Source of the DNA: Brooklawnia sp032229645
GTDB taxonomy: Bacteria; Actinomycetota; Actinomycetes; Propionibacteriales; Propionibacteriaceae
Length of the DNA stretch: 64,000 nucleotides
Assembly (NCBI GenBank): GCA_963722295.1
Contig: CAVRLB010000001.1
Location: 1-64,000 of the forward strand
Direction: 5' to 3'
This document shows, one piece after another, positions 1-9,547 of this stretch. The notes beneath the pieces are model-generated. The model did no database searches, was not told the DNA's origin, and saw only the letters and a program-made list of their open reading frames with translations. Position numbers and translations under genes: made by a program. Positions within the stretch are counted from its first letter, which is position 1, and each line of letters starts with the position of its first letter.

Positions 1-1158
<1,158 letters not shown>

Positions 1159-1247
1159 TTTCTACAAAGATGTTACGCGTCCACTGTGCAGTTCCCGAGA
1201 TACGGTCGACCCACACCCCAGGGTGTGGTCGGTGATATCTCTATAGA

Positions 1248-1366
1248 GTTTCGGTGGTCATAGCGAAAGGGAAACACCCGGATCCATTCCGAACCCGGAA
1301 GTTAAGCCTTTCAGCGCCGATTGTACTGCAGGCGGGAGCCTGTGGGAGACTAGGACACCGCCGGAC
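1248..1366 (+). rRNA. 5S ribosomal RNA
   Basis: A 5S rRNA of about 119 nucleotides follows the 23S gene after a spacer of about 90 bases, the usual order of a bacterial rRNA operon. The conserved core is visible: GTGGTCATAGCG at the 5' side, then CACCCGGATCCATTCCGAAC and GTTAAGCC in the loop A/B/C region. The 3' side, ending in GGACACCGCCGGAC, pairs with the 5' end. The ends are set by this pairing and may be off by one or two bases. Confidence 0.95.
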
Positions 1367-1371
1367 ATTAT

Positions 1372-1414
1372 AAACTCCCCTTTGAAGACTTCGGTCTTCA
1401 AAGGGGAGTTTTTT
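1372..1414 (+). terminator. rRNA operon intrinsic terminator
   Basis: A perfect 18-bp stem (1372-1389 with 1394-1411) is closed by a TTCG tetraloop and runs into a T tract. It begins six bases after the 5S gene and ends the rRNA operon. It is the strongest intrinsic terminator in the window. Confidence 0.95.
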
Positions 1415-1585
1415 GTGCCCGAAATCTCTATCCAGGCTGAGCAGTTGTATCGCGGCCGCGCGTCGGAACCTTGGAGTGATCGTCGAGAGTGAGGGGCATC
1501 CGCGGCGAGTCTGCCGATCGTCCACAAAGTGAGGTGACATGTCGACTAATCTTGGCTTGTTGCCAGTCTTTAAAGGAGCACCTGC

Positions 1586-2527
1586 ATGAGTGATCGATCA
1601 ACGCGGGCGGACGAGGGCCTGTTCGAGGTCGAGCGTCCCGACGATGCCGGACCGGATGACACCGAAGCGGGTGAGCAGGAGTCTGAACTCGGACCTACCG
1701 GTCGTCCGCTACCTGATCTGCCTGAACCACTGCCCCCCGCACCAGGGCCCAAGCATGCCATCGTCATTTCGATGACGAATCAAAAGGGCGGGGTCGGCAA
1801 GACAACGAGCACCATCAATCTGGGTGCCGCATTGGCCGAGACAGGACGGCAGGTTCTGCTCGTGGACTTCGATCCGCAGGGATCGCTTTCTGTCGGGCTA
1901 GGTGTCAATCCGCACAATCTTGACCAATCGATCTACAACCTGCTGCTCAGCCGTGAGTATTCCTTCGACGAGATCGTGTTGTCGACGGAGACCGAGGGCA
2001 TGGACCTCTTGCCAGCCAATATCGACCTGTCCGCCGCCGAAGTGCAACTCGTCAGTGAGGTGGCCCGTGAGCAGAGTCTGAAGCGCGTGCTGGATCGGGT
2101 ACGAGACCGTTATGACTTCATCCTCATCGATTGTGCGCCATCGCTGGGCCTACTGACCGTCAATGCATTGACGGCGTCGGACAAGGTCATCATCCCGCTG
2201 GAATGCGAATTCTTTGCGCTGCGCGGTGTCGCGCTGCTCACGGACACGATCTCGAAAGTCATCGACAGACTCAACCCCGATCTCGAAATCATTGGGATCC
2301 TCGCGACCATGTTCGACTCGCGCACCCTGCACAGTCGCGAGGTTTTGCAGCGTGTTGTGGAGGCGTTCGGCGATACGGTCTTTCACACAGTGATTCGGCG
2401 GGCCGTGAAGTTTCCGGAGACGACCGTGGCAGGCGAGCCGATCACCAGCTATGCGCCGAACTCTCCCGGTGCTGATGCGTATCGCATGCTGGCGAGGGAG
2501 GTGCTGGTTAGATGCCACGTCGGGTGA
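1586..2527 (+). CDS. parA: ParA-family chromosome partitioning ATPase
   Basis: A 313-residue ParA/Soj-type ATPase. About 65 acidic, proline-rich residues precede the domain, which opens with the deviant Walker A motif KGGVGKTTS and continues with DFDPQGSLSVGLG, then DFILIDCAPSLGLLT (Walker B) and the conserved VIIPLECEFFALRG. The ATG is preceded by AAAGGAG at a spacing of 7. The next gene overlaps its end by 16 bases and scpA and scpB follow, so it probably works with the condensin genes in chromosome organisation. This copy is not next to an obvious parB. It may therefore be the second actinobacterial ParA that accompanies scpAB (as in mycobacteria) and not the parAB copy of the origin region. 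The 170 bases upstream show no clear promoter. Confidence 0.9.
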   Translation: MSDRSTRADEGLFEVERPDDAGPDDTEAGEQESELGPTGRPLPDLPEPLPPAPGPKHAIVISMTNQKGGVGKTTSTINLGAALAETGRQVLLVDFDPQGSLSVGLGVNPHNLDQSIYNLLLSREYSFDEIVLSTETEGMDLLPANIDLSAAEVQLVSEVAREQSLKRVLDRVRDRYDFILIDCAPSLGLLTVNALTASDKVIIPLECEFFALRGVALLTDTISKVIDRLNPDLEIIGILATMFDSRTLHSREVLQRVVEAFGDTVFHTVIRRAVKFPETTVAGEPITSYAPNSPGADAYRMLAREVLVRCHVG

Positions 2528-2838
2528 AACTGCCGGGGGCTGACGAACTCTTCCGAGGCCAGCAGGAGACCGCGACGGCAGACTCGCTGCCGTCGGATGC
2601 ACGGCCGAAGAAGGAGGCTACCGGACCCACCGGGCGCGTGCGCCACGACGAGAAGATCACTGTCTACGTCAGCACCGACGAACTGCTCAACTTGGAGCAG
2701 ATTCGGCTGCGGTTGCGTGCCGATCACGGCGTCAACGTCGATCGCGGACGCTTGGTGCGCGTGGCGATTGGGATGCTCGCCGATGAACTTCAATCGGGCG
2801 GTGATGATTCGGACGTCTTGCGGCGGCTGACGCAATGA
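2512..2838 (+). CDS. Small RHH-like protein between ParA and ScpA
   Basis: A 108-residue hydrophilic protein of unknown function. The first 45 residues are low-complexity and charged. The rest (about residues 46-95) reads as a beta strand followed by two helices, with KITVYVSTDELLNLEQIRLR and then GVNVDRGRLVRVAIGMLADE. That resembles a ribbon-helix-helix DNA-binding fold; this is my reading and no match was run. The start lies inside parA and the stop overlaps the start of scpA, so the gene is translationally coupled on both sides. By position it could be the DNA-binding partner of the ParA, replacing a ParB. Confidence 0.6.
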   Translation: MPRRVKLPGADELFRGQQETATADSLPSDARPKKEATGPTGRVRHDEKITVYVSTDELLNLEQIRLRLRADHGVNVDRGRLVRVAIGMLADELQSGGDDSDVLRRLTQ

Positions 2839-3680
2839 GCCGTAGCGAGCCGTTCGCCGATACCGAAGGATCGTTCCTGATCCGTCTGAGTAATTTCGAG
2901 GGGCCCTTTGACCTGCTTCTTCAGCTGATCGGACGACGGCAACTGGACATTACGGAAATCGCTCTCAGCCAGGTGACCGACGAGTTCATCGCATATGTGA
3001 AGGTGGGCGGCGAGGTCTGGGACCTGGAGCAGACCTCGTCATTCCTTGTAGTCGCCGCGACATTGCTGGATTTGAAGGCTGCACGGCTGCTGCCCACCGG
3101 CGAGGTCGATGATCCGGACGATCTGGCCGTCCTCGAGGCCCGTGATCTGCTCTTCGCGCGGCTTCTGCAATATCGGGCCTATAAGCAGGTCTCGTCCTGG
3201 TTCGCGGATCGGATGGCTGCAGAGCAGATGCTCAGAGTACGTCCCGGTGGCCTGGAGGAGCAGTTCAGTTCTTTGCTGCCGGAGGTCACGATTCAGGGCG
3301 GCGCTGCGCGGCTAGCGAAACTGGCAGAGCGGGCGTTCACTCGAGAGGCGGAACGCACGATACCGCTGATGCAACTGCACCTGCCGCAGATCAGCGTGGC
3401 GGCACAGGCCGGCATCGTCGGCTCCCGGTTGCGTGCGGCGCGGACGCTGACATTCCGGACGCTGGTGGCAGATGCCACCAGGCTGGAATGCGTGGCGAGG
3501 TTCCTGGCCCTGCTCGAACTCTTTCGCCGCGCTCAGGTCAGTTTCGAACAGCTGACGCCGCTGGGCGAGTTGACGATCCGTTGGACCGGCGGCGAGACGG
3601 GGGAGATCAAGATATCCGATGAGTTCGACGAGCCCGTCCCAGCCGACGACGACCACGAGAGCCGAGCGGAGTCCAGATGA
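2835..3680 (+). CDS. scpA: Segregation and condensation protein A
   Basis: A 281-residue ScpA kleisin, the subunit that bridges the SMC dimer and recruits ScpB. The N-terminal family signature FEGPFDLLLQLIGRRQLDITEIALSQVTDEFI occupies about residues 20-50 (key residues F, EGPFDLLL, LDI). It is followed by SSFLVVAATLLDLKAARLLP. The C-terminal winged helix begins near residue 195 with RTLTFRTLVADA. The ATG overlaps the stop of the preceding gene by 4 bases, and the stop overlaps the scpB start. The length is normal for actinobacterial ScpA. Confidence 0.95.
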   Translation: MSRSEPFADTEGSFLIRLSNFEGPFDLLLQLIGRRQLDITEIALSQVTDEFIAYVKVGGEVWDLEQTSSFLVVAATLLDLKAARLLPTGEVDDPDDLAVLEARDLLFARLLQYRAYKQVSSWFADRMAAEQMLRVRPGGLEEQFSSLLPEVTIQGGAARLAKLAERAFTREAERTIPLMQLHLPQISVAAQAGIVGSRLRAARTLTFRTLVADATRLECVARFLALLELFRRAQVSFEQLTPLGELTIRWTGGETGEIKISDEFDEPVPADDDHESRAESR

Positions 3681-4291
3681 GCGAGATCACTGATGCTGCA
3701 GCCGGAATCCAGGCGGATCTCGAGGCGTTGCTGCTGATGGCCACCGAGCCATTGCCCGTCGTCCTACTGGCCGAGACCCTTGGCCGGCCGGCCAAGGTCG
3801 TGACCGAGGCACTCGGCGAGCTCAAGCGCTTCTATGATCGCACCGCCCGTGGCTTCCAACTGCGGGAGGTAGCGGGCGGCTGGCAGTACGCGACTTGTAC
3901 GGCACAGGCCGATTTGATCGCACGGTGGGTCATCGAAGGTCAGCAGAATAGGCTCAGCCAGGCCTCCTTGGAAACACTCGCCGTCATCGCCTACTCCCAG
4001 CCGGTCGCTCGATCCAGGGTCTCGGCCGTGCGTGGGGTGAACGTCGATGGGGTCGTCCGCACACTGATGGCGCGCGGCCTGATCGCCGAGCAGGAGCGCG
4101 ATGAAATCACTGGCGCGGGCTTGCTGCGCACGACGGATTATTTCCTTGAGCGGCTCGGGCTGGCTAGTCTGGATGATCTGCCACCGATTGCCCCGCATCT
4201 GCCCGAGGCCGCCGACCTGGCTGCTGAATTGTCTGCCCTGGCAATCATTCCTGACGACGTGGAGAAGACTCATGACCGACCAGCCAACTGA
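3677..4291 (+). CDS. scpB: Segregation and condensation protein B
   Basis: A 204-residue ScpB, a tandem winged-helix protein that binds the ScpA kleisin in the SMC complex. The diagnostic block SQASLETLAVIAYSQPVARSRVSAVRGVNVDGVVRTLMARGLI lies at about residues 95-137 (key features: ETLAVIAY, QP, RG). It is followed by a second recognition segment with LLRTTDYFLERLGL. It overlaps scpA by 4 bases, and rluB starts 20 bases before its stop, so the scp genes and rluB form one transcription unit. Confidence 0.95.
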   Translation: MSEITDAAAGIQADLEALLLMATEPLPVVLLAETLGRPAKVVTEALGELKRFYDRTARGFQLREVAGGWQYATCTAQADLIARWVIEGQQNRLSQASLETLAVIAYSQPVARSRVSAVRGVNVDGVVRTLMARGLIAEQERDEITGAGLLRTTDYFLERLGLASLDDLPPIAPHLPEAADLAAELSALAIIPDDVEKTHDRPAN

Positions 4292-5009
4292 AGGCATCCG
4301 CCTGCAGAAGGCGCTCGCGCAAGCGGGCGTAGCCAGCCGACGGGCAAGCGAGGAGTTGATCGCTGACGGACGAGTCGAAGTCAACGGCGCCGTCGTCACC
4401 GAGCAGGGAACACGCGTCAACCCGGATAACGATGTCATCAGGGTCGATGGCTCGCGCATCCCGCCGCCACGCCGCCACCTCTACCTGGCGTTGAACAAAC
4501 CGAGGGGCGTGATCTCCACGATGGACGATCCGCAGGGGCGTCCCAGCCTGCAGCAGTACGTGCCCAGGCATCAGCGGCTCTTTCACGTCGGTCGACTCGA
4601 TACCGACACCGATGGTCTGTTGATCTTGACCAACGACGGCGAGTTCGCCAATCAGCTGACCCATCCCAGCCATGAGGTTCCAAAAACCTATGTTGTCGAG
4701 GTCGAAGGCCTGCTCGACAACAAGACGCTGCGCCGCCTGGAGAAGGGCGTCACTTTGGAAGACGGCCCGATCAAGGCTGACAAGCTGAAGCTGGTACAGC
4801 GTGCGGCTGCGCGGAGCATGGTGCAGATCACCTTGCATTCCGGGCGCAATCGTATCGTCCGGCGGATGATGGACGCTGTCGGGCATCCGGTCCGCCAGCT
4901 TTCGCGTATCTCGATCGGTCCCGTGAAGCTCGGACAACTGCAGTCGGGCCAGACCCGCGAACTCACGCAGGCCGAACTTGGTGCACTGCTTGACATCATC
5001 GAACGATAG
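4272..5009 (+). CDS. rluB: 23S rRNA pseudouridine synthase RluB-type
   Basis: A 245-residue pseudouridine synthase of the RsuA/RluB/E/F family. An S4 domain (RLQKALAQAGVASRRASEEL, about residues 9-28) is followed by LALNKPRGVISTMDD and by the catalytic-aspartate motif VGRLDTDTDGLLILTNDGE near residue 115. A second conserved patch is HSGRNRIVRRMMDAVGHPV. RluB makes pseudouridine 2605 in 23S rRNA in E. coli; the exact target here is inferred from the family. The chosen ATG lies inside scpB, and a longer in-frame extension upstream is only scpB read in another frame. scpA-scpB-rluB is a widespread order. Confidence 0.9.
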   Translation: MTDQPTEGIRLQKALAQAGVASRRASEELIADGRVEVNGAVVTEQGTRVNPDNDVIRVDGSRIPPPRRHLYLALNKPRGVISTMDDPQGRPSLQQYVPRHQRLFHVGRLDTDTDGLLILTNDGEFANQLTHPSHEVPKTYVVEVEGLLDNKTLRRLEKGVTLEDGPIKADKLKLVQRAAARSMVQITLHSGRNRIVRRMMDAVGHPVRQLSRISIGPVKLGQLQSGQTRELTQAELGALLDIIER

Positions 5010-5047
5010 CGGCGTTCCTTCTCAGCCACGTCGGGTAATCTGCATTG

Positions 5048-6079
5048 GTGCGTGACCACCGATTCCAGTCTTCCAAACGTCATACTGTGCGCCTGGGCGC
5101 TGTCGCCGGAGCTGTGGCTCTCGCGTTGACCCTCGCCGCTTGCGGCGGAGGCAATGCTGACCAGAGCCCGAGCCCGACCCCCTCTGATACCCCCGCCAGT
5201 GCGACGCCGAGCGCAACACCGACCGTCGAGCCCGCGGTGCTCGCCGATCTCGGCGGCATTGATGTCAGCGCGGACTGGGGTACCGAGCCGACAGTGAATG
5301 CTCCCTACCCGTTCAAGGTGAACGAGACGATGACGAAGGTGATCATCGAGGGAACCGGAGCCGTCGTCCCGAGTGCGACCGCCACGGTGAAGGTCCAATA
5401 TGAGGCCCTCAACGCGCGGAGCGGTTCGCTTTTCGACTCGTCGTGGACGAGCGGCGCCGCCGCGACTTTCCAGCTCTCGCAACTCATCCCCGGATTCGCG
5501 AAGGGCGTCGTCGGCCAGCACGTCGGAAGCCGTCTCGCGATCGCGATCACCAGTTCTGAGGCCTACGACCCCAACGGGCAGGCTGAGGCCGGCATCGACC
5601 CCGGAGATACGCTGCTGTTCATCGTCGACATCCTCGACGCCGAACTGGCAGGTCCGGTTGGCGACCCAGTGACGCCTCCCGATGGACTGCCACAGGTGAC
5701 CGAGGTCGACGGCGTTCCGAAGATCAGCATTCCCGCAGGGCTGGCCGAACCCACCACGGTAGGGGCCCAGCCGCTCATCAAGGGTAGTGGTGCGGCTTTG
5801 CAGGCCACTGACGCGCTCACATCCCATGCGGTCTGCGTGACCTGGGACGGCACGGAGTACTACAACGACTACGCCGGCGCGGCGGTGACTGATGCACCCA
5901 GCGCAGCAGTGCATCAGGCGCTGTTCAATGCGTTGGTCGGGCAACAGGTCGGCAGCCGCGTGCTGGTGACGATGCCAGGCTCGGTCGCCTATCCAAACGG
6001 CAATCGGACGCCGTCGATGGCACCCAACACCTCGGTCGCCTGTGTGGTGGATCTGCTCTTCGCTCAGCAGTACGGCTAA
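5048..6079 (+). CDS. FKBP-type peptidyl-prolyl isomerase lipoprotein
   Basis: A 343-residue secreted lipoprotein. A basic N terminus, a hydrophobic stretch (VAGAVALALTLAAC) and the lipobox LAAC predict lipid anchoring on the outer face of the membrane. A proline/threonine/serine linker follows. The FKBP domain (about residues 95-200) has VKVQYEALNARSGSLFDSSW, QLIPGFAKGVVGQHVGSRL and GDTLLFIVDIL, matching the active-site frame of the family. A second, more degenerate FKBP-like repeat fills about residues 235-343 (GQQVGSRVLVTMPGSVAYPNG). A TAATCT hexamer at 5036-5041 lies six bases before the GTG at 5048, which suggests a leaderless transcript; TTG at 5045 is the alternative start. It probably helps fold exported proteins. 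Confidence 0.85.
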   Translation: MRDHRFQSSKRHTVRLGAVAGAVALALTLAACGGGNADQSPSPTPSDTPASATPSATPTVEPAVLADLGGIDVSADWGTEPTVNAPYPFKVNETMTKVIIEGTGAVVPSATATVKVQYEALNARSGSLFDSSWTSGAAATFQLSQLIPGFAKGVVGQHVGSRLAIAITSSEAYDPNGQAEAGIDPGDTLLFIVDILDAELAGPVGDPVTPPDGLPQVTEVDGVPKISIPAGLAEPTTVGAQPLIKGSGAALQATDALTSHAVCVTWDGTEYYNDYAGAAVTDAPSAAVHQALFNALVGQQVGSRVLVTMPGSVAYPNGNRTPSMAPNTSVACVVDLLFAQQYG

Positions 6080-6082
6080 GGC

Positions 6083-6997
6083 TCAAGCCCGATGAGGCGC
6101 GGTCCGCGTGTCCACGACCCATGGCCGCCAGATGGCTTCAGTCGTCCACCAATCGTGGCCCCGGATCGCATTGAGCAGTTCGGGGGCCGAGTCGGCCTCT
6201 GGCAGGGCGGCCGAAGCGCAGATCGCGTGGAAGGCCTGCTGCCTGGTCACGCCCGCTGAGGTGAGGGCTCTCAAGGTGACCGCGCCGTCGCGTTTGGCAA
6301 GCCGTGCGCCGGTTCGATTCACTGCCAACCCGACATGGGCGTAGCTCGGCGGCGCGAAACCGAGTTCGTCCGCAAGCCAGGCCTGGCGGGGAGCCGATTC
6401 GAGCAAGTCGTCGCCACGGCAGACCTGCGTGATGCCTTGCACGCCGTCATCGACCACGGTGGCCAGGTTGTAGGCAGGCGTGCCATCGGCGCGGAAGAGC
6501 ACGAAATCGTCGACCTCGCCACGCACTGGGCCCGCATGCAGATCATGCACCGTCATGATCGCCCCGTGAGCCCGAACCCTGATCGCCGCACGACGTTGCC
6601 TGCGTCGTGCGGCGCGCTCCGTCTCACTCAGCCGAGCGCAGGTTCCGGGGTATGGACGATATGAGCCATGGGGTGCCTGGGATGCCTCCGCGATCTCTCG
6701 GCGCGTGCAGAAGCATTCGTAGGTCTCCAGGCCTGCGGCCGCCTCCCGGTAGAGCTCAAGACGCTGTGATTGGCGGACGACAGTGCCGTCCCAATCGATT
6801 CCGAGTGAGGCCAGATCCGCCAGTTGGTGTTCCGCGACCTGCGGAGCGGCGGTGACACGCTGCTGATCGAGGTCTTCGATGCGCAACACGAAGGTGCCCG
6901 TGTCGTGGCGGGCCAGCAGCCAGGCGAGCAGCGCTGTGCGCAGATTTCCCAGATGCAGATCGGACGTGGGGCTGGGTGCGAATCGTCCGACGACCAT
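6083..6997 (-). CDS. gluQ: Glutamyl-Q tRNA(Asp) synthetase
   Basis: A 304-residue truncated glutamyl-tRNA synthetase paralogue. It carries the class I HIGH-type motif (FAPSPTSDLHLGNLRTA), FVLRIEDLDQQR, and a KMSKS-type LAKRDGAV near residue 235, but stops before an anticodon-binding domain. That length is the mark of GluQ/YadB, which attaches glutamate to queuosine on tRNA(Asp). tgt, which inserts the queuine base, lies 3.4 kb away, so the substrate route is present. The Cys/Tyr zinc site is partly visible (ECFCTRREI then YPGTC). It converges on the FKBP gene with a 3-base gap. Confidence 0.9.
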   Translation of the reverse strand: MVVGRFAPSPTSDLHLGNLRTALLAWLLARHDTGTFVLRIEDLDQQRVTAAPQVAEHQLADLASLGIDWDGTVVRQSQRLELYREAAAGLETYECFCTRREIAEASQAPHGSYRPYPGTCARLSETERAARRRQRRAAIRVRAHGAIMTVHDLHAGPVRGEVDDFVLFRADGTPAYNLATVVDDGVQGITQVCRGDDLLESAPRQAWLADELGFAPPSYAHVGLAVNRTGARLAKRDGAVTLRALTSAGVTRQQAFHAICASAALPEADSAPELLNAIRGHDWWTTEAIWRPWVVDTRTAPHRA

Positions 6998-7125
6998 GGA
7001 CCGAGCTTAGGGCCTGATTCATCGCGAGCCCTTAGCTCCGGCCGACCATCGCGGCCCGGCACAGTCCAGCTGCCACACCACGCGCCGCGCTCGGGTCGCG
7101 AAAGACCGCCTGCTAGCGTAGCTGC

Positions 7126-8112
7126 GTGGCTGCGCGTAAGACCGAGAGACTCGTCAATCTGACGATTCTGCTGCTCAGCTCACGGCGGTTCGTGCCTCGC
7201 GCGAAGATCCGTGAGACCGTCGAAGGCTACCGGGATCTCAGTGACGAGAACTTTGACCGTACCTTCGAACGGGACAAGGATGCGCTGCGGGTGATGGGCA
7301 TTCCCGTGGAGACAGGCAGCGACGAGCGCTTCTTCGATGACGAAACGGGCTATCGGATCGTGCGTACCGACTTCGAGTTGTCTCCGATCGAGTTCACGGG
7401 CGAGGAGGCGATGGTCTTGGGGCTTGCTGCCACCGTCTGGCAGCAAGCCAGCGTGGCCGATCAGACCAGCCATGCACTGACGAAACTGCGAGCGGCCGGA
7501 GTCGATCCCGATCCCAGCCGGCTGCGATCGCTGGCACCCAGGCTGACTGTGCGCGAGGCAGCCTTCGACCCGCTGTGGGAAGCAATGATCGAACGTCAGG
7601 TTGTGCGATTCATGTACAGGTCGGGGCCGCAGCGCACGGTGCAACCGTGGCGGTTGGTGCTTCGAAACAACAACAGCTATCTCTTGGCCTTCGACTGCGA
7701 CAAACAGGCCCCGCGCATCTTCAAGCTCTCCCGCATCACCAGCGCGGTGGCCACCGTGGGGCGTCCGGACGCGTTCGTGCCGCCCAGCAATGATTCGCTG
7801 GGCGACGTTACCCAGCATCTGATCCCGAAATCGGATTTCGAGGTGGTCCTGGCAATCCGGTCCGAGCGAGCGCCGGCGCTGCGCCGCCGAGGTGAGCGCA
7901 CGGATTCGCCGGTCGAACTGCCCGCCGGGTTCGAGGCATTCCGGGTGCCACTGAACCAGGACAACGCGGTCGCCGAGATCGCCGGTTTCGGCGCCGATGT
8001 CATCGTCCTGGAACCCGCTGCACTGAGGGCATCGGTACTTGCCCATTTGCGCGGAGTGCTCGCCGCGCACGACGCGGCGGCAGACAGATCCGAAGCGGGG
8101 GAGCGGGCATGA
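7126..8112 (+). CDS. pafB: WYL-domain transcriptional regulator PafB
   Basis: A 328-residue PafB. An N-terminal winged-helix region (KTERLVNLTILLLSSRRFV, about residues 5-23) is followed by FERDKDALRVMGIPV and a WYL domain (about residues 150-230, RTVQPWRLVLRNNNSYLLAF). In mycobacteria the PafB-PafC heterodimer activates a LexA-independent DNA-damage regulon. pafC overlaps by 4 bases. The GTG start lies six bases after a TAGCGT hexamer and has no Shine-Dalgarno sequence, so the transcript may be leaderless. No Pup-proteasome genes lie beside it, although pafB was named from that setting. Confidence 0.9.
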   Translation: MAARKTERLVNLTILLLSSRRFVPRAKIRETVEGYRDLSDENFDRTFERDKDALRVMGIPVETGSDERFFDDETGYRIVRTDFELSPIEFTGEEAMVLGLAATVWQQASVADQTSHALTKLRAAGVDPDPSRLRSLAPRLTVREAAFDPLWEAMIERQVVRFMYRSGPQRTVQPWRLVLRNNNSYLLAFDCDKQAPRIFKLSRITSAVATVGRPDAFVPPSNDSLGDVTQHLIPKSDFEVVLAIRSERAPALRRRGERTDSPVELPAGFEAFRVPLNQDNAVAEIAGFGADVIVLEPAALRASVLAHLRGVLAAHDAAADRSEAGERA

Positions 8113-9074
8113 CATCCCAGGATCAGGTTGCCAGATTACTGGCCATGGTGCCCTACCTGCGGGCCCATCCAGGTATCGGCGTTGCGCAGGCCGCTGCGGC
8201 CTTCGACGTCACCAAGAGACAGTTGCTCGCCGATCTGAATGTGCTGTGGATGTGCGGGCTGCCTGGTGGCTTGCCGGACGATCTCATCGAGATCGACATG
8301 GACGCTGCGACCAGCGAAGGAGTCATCCACCTCAGCAACGCCGACTACCTGTCGCGTCCCATGCGGTTCACCCCCGACGAAGCGGTCTCTCTGTTGGTGG
8401 CATTGCGTGCCGTCGCCGAGATGACGACCGGCCCGAGCCGGGCCGCTGCGCGCAGCGCGGCCGAGAAGCTCTCCGATGCCACCGGTCAGCAGGATCTGGT
8501 GTGGCTGTCGGTCAGCACCGGGGATGACCGCATCCGCGAGTTGCTGACCGCCGCCATCGAGCGCCGCCAGCGGGTGCATCTGACCTATGACGGCGCGGCC
8601 CGCGGGACCACCAGCTATCCCGATGTCGACCCGGCGGGGATCCAGATGCGCGACTCGATCGCCTATCTGCAAGCCTGGAGCCTGGAGCGTGGGGATTGGC
8701 GCACCTACCGGATCGACCGCATCGTCGAGGTGGTCACGACCGGGCAGCCGGTCGATGACCACGGCCCGATACCGGAATTACCCGATGGCTGGTTCGATCA
8801 ATCCGATGGGGAAGTGACTTTGGAGCTGACCGCAGGCGCCACCTGGGTGATCGACTATTACCCCGCGCGTGGTGTTGCCGCCGGTCCAGATGGCGGCGCG
8901 AGCGTCCGATTCGCGGTCGCCGATCCGGCCTGGCTCGATTCCCTGCTGCTGCGGCTCGGCGACCAGGTTCGGTCCGTTTCTCCCGAGAGTGCCTCACGAG
9001 CAGCGACCGCAGCCGCACGTGAGGCGATCGAGCGCACCGAGCTGCTTTTCGGCGGTCAGGCGAGTTCTGTCTAG
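8109..9074 (+). CDS. pafC: WYL-domain transcriptional regulator PafC
   Basis: A 321-residue partner of PafB. It shows an HTH-like N terminus (QVARLLAMVPYLRAHPGIGVAQAAAAFDVTKRQLLADL; recognition helix near residues 30-45) and a WYL-type ligand domain in the second half (RRQRVHLTYDGAARGTTS, then GDWRTYRIDRIVEV). It probably binds DNA as a heterodimer with PafB. The ATG overlaps the pafB stop by 4 bases, and tatA follows after about 100 bases in the conserved actinobacterial order pafB-pafC-tatA-tatC. Confidence 0.9.
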   Translation: MTSQDQVARLLAMVPYLRAHPGIGVAQAAAAFDVTKRQLLADLNVLWMCGLPGGLPDDLIEIDMDAATSEGVIHLSNADYLSRPMRFTPDEAVSLLVALRAVAEMTTGPSRAAARSAAEKLSDATGQQDLVWLSVSTGDDRIRELLTAAIERRQRVHLTYDGAARGTTSYPDVDPAGIQMRDSIAYLQAWSLERGDWRTYRIDRIVEVVTTGQPVDDHGPIPELPDGWFDQSDGEVTLELTAGATWVIDYYPARGVAAGPDGGASVRFAVADPAWLDSLLLRLGDQVRSVSPESASRAATAAAREAIERTELLFGGQASSV

Positions 9075-9172
9075 GGGCCTGAGTAGTCTCTGGGGAGCAT
9101 GGCCGGTTGGAGCTCGTCTCGTCCCAGCGCATACCATGGGAGCCACGCATGTCATCAAGGCTGGAGGAAGTC

Positions 9173-9538
9173 ATGGGCTCTATCGGTTGGCCAGAGTTGT
9201 TGGTCGTCCTGATCATCGCGTTGCTGCTTTTCGGTGGCACCCGGCTCGCGGGCCTCGGCAAGGCTTCTGGTAAGGCCATTCGGGAGTTCAAGGAAGAGAC
9301 GAAAGAGCTGAAGAAGGACGACCCTGCCCAGGGCCAGCAGCCGCAGATTGCCGCCCAGCCTCAGGCCCAGAACTACGTGCAGCCGATTCCGCAGCCGCAG
9401 CAGGCTCAGCCGTACACCGGTCAGCCGATTCCGCCGGTGCAGCCAGCACAGCCGGTCTACGATGCCCAGCAGCCGCAGCCGAGCTACGACCCGCAGGCCC
9501 AGCCGCAGAACCAGCAGCCGCCCTCCCAACAGCAGTAG
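9173..9538 (+). CDS. tatA: Sec-independent translocase subunit TatA
   Basis: A 121-residue TatA. The single N-terminal membrane helix (WPELLVVLIIALLLFGGTRL, about residues 6-25) is followed by the amphipathic segment KASGKAIREFKEETKEL. The last 60-70 residues are a glutamine/proline-rich tail with repeated QPQ and QPxQ units, unlikely to be folded. GGAGGAA at 9163-9169 sets the ATG at 9173; the in-frame region upstream lacks conservation. TatA forms the translocation pore with TatC for folded, twin-arginine substrates. tatC follows 9 bases later. Confidence 0.95.
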   Translation: MGSIGWPELLVVLIIALLLFGGTRLAGLGKASGKAIREFKEETKELKKDDPAQGQQPQIAAQPQAQNYVQPIPQPQQAQPYTGQPIPPVQPAQPVYDAQQPQPSYDPQAQPQNQQPPSQQQ

Positions 9539-9547
9539 GCGGGGCCG

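Noticed and set aside
4688..5944. 418-codon open frame antisense to rluB and the FKBP gene
   Set aside because: It spans two real genes in the other direction and shows only low-complexity arginine/serine-rich sequence.
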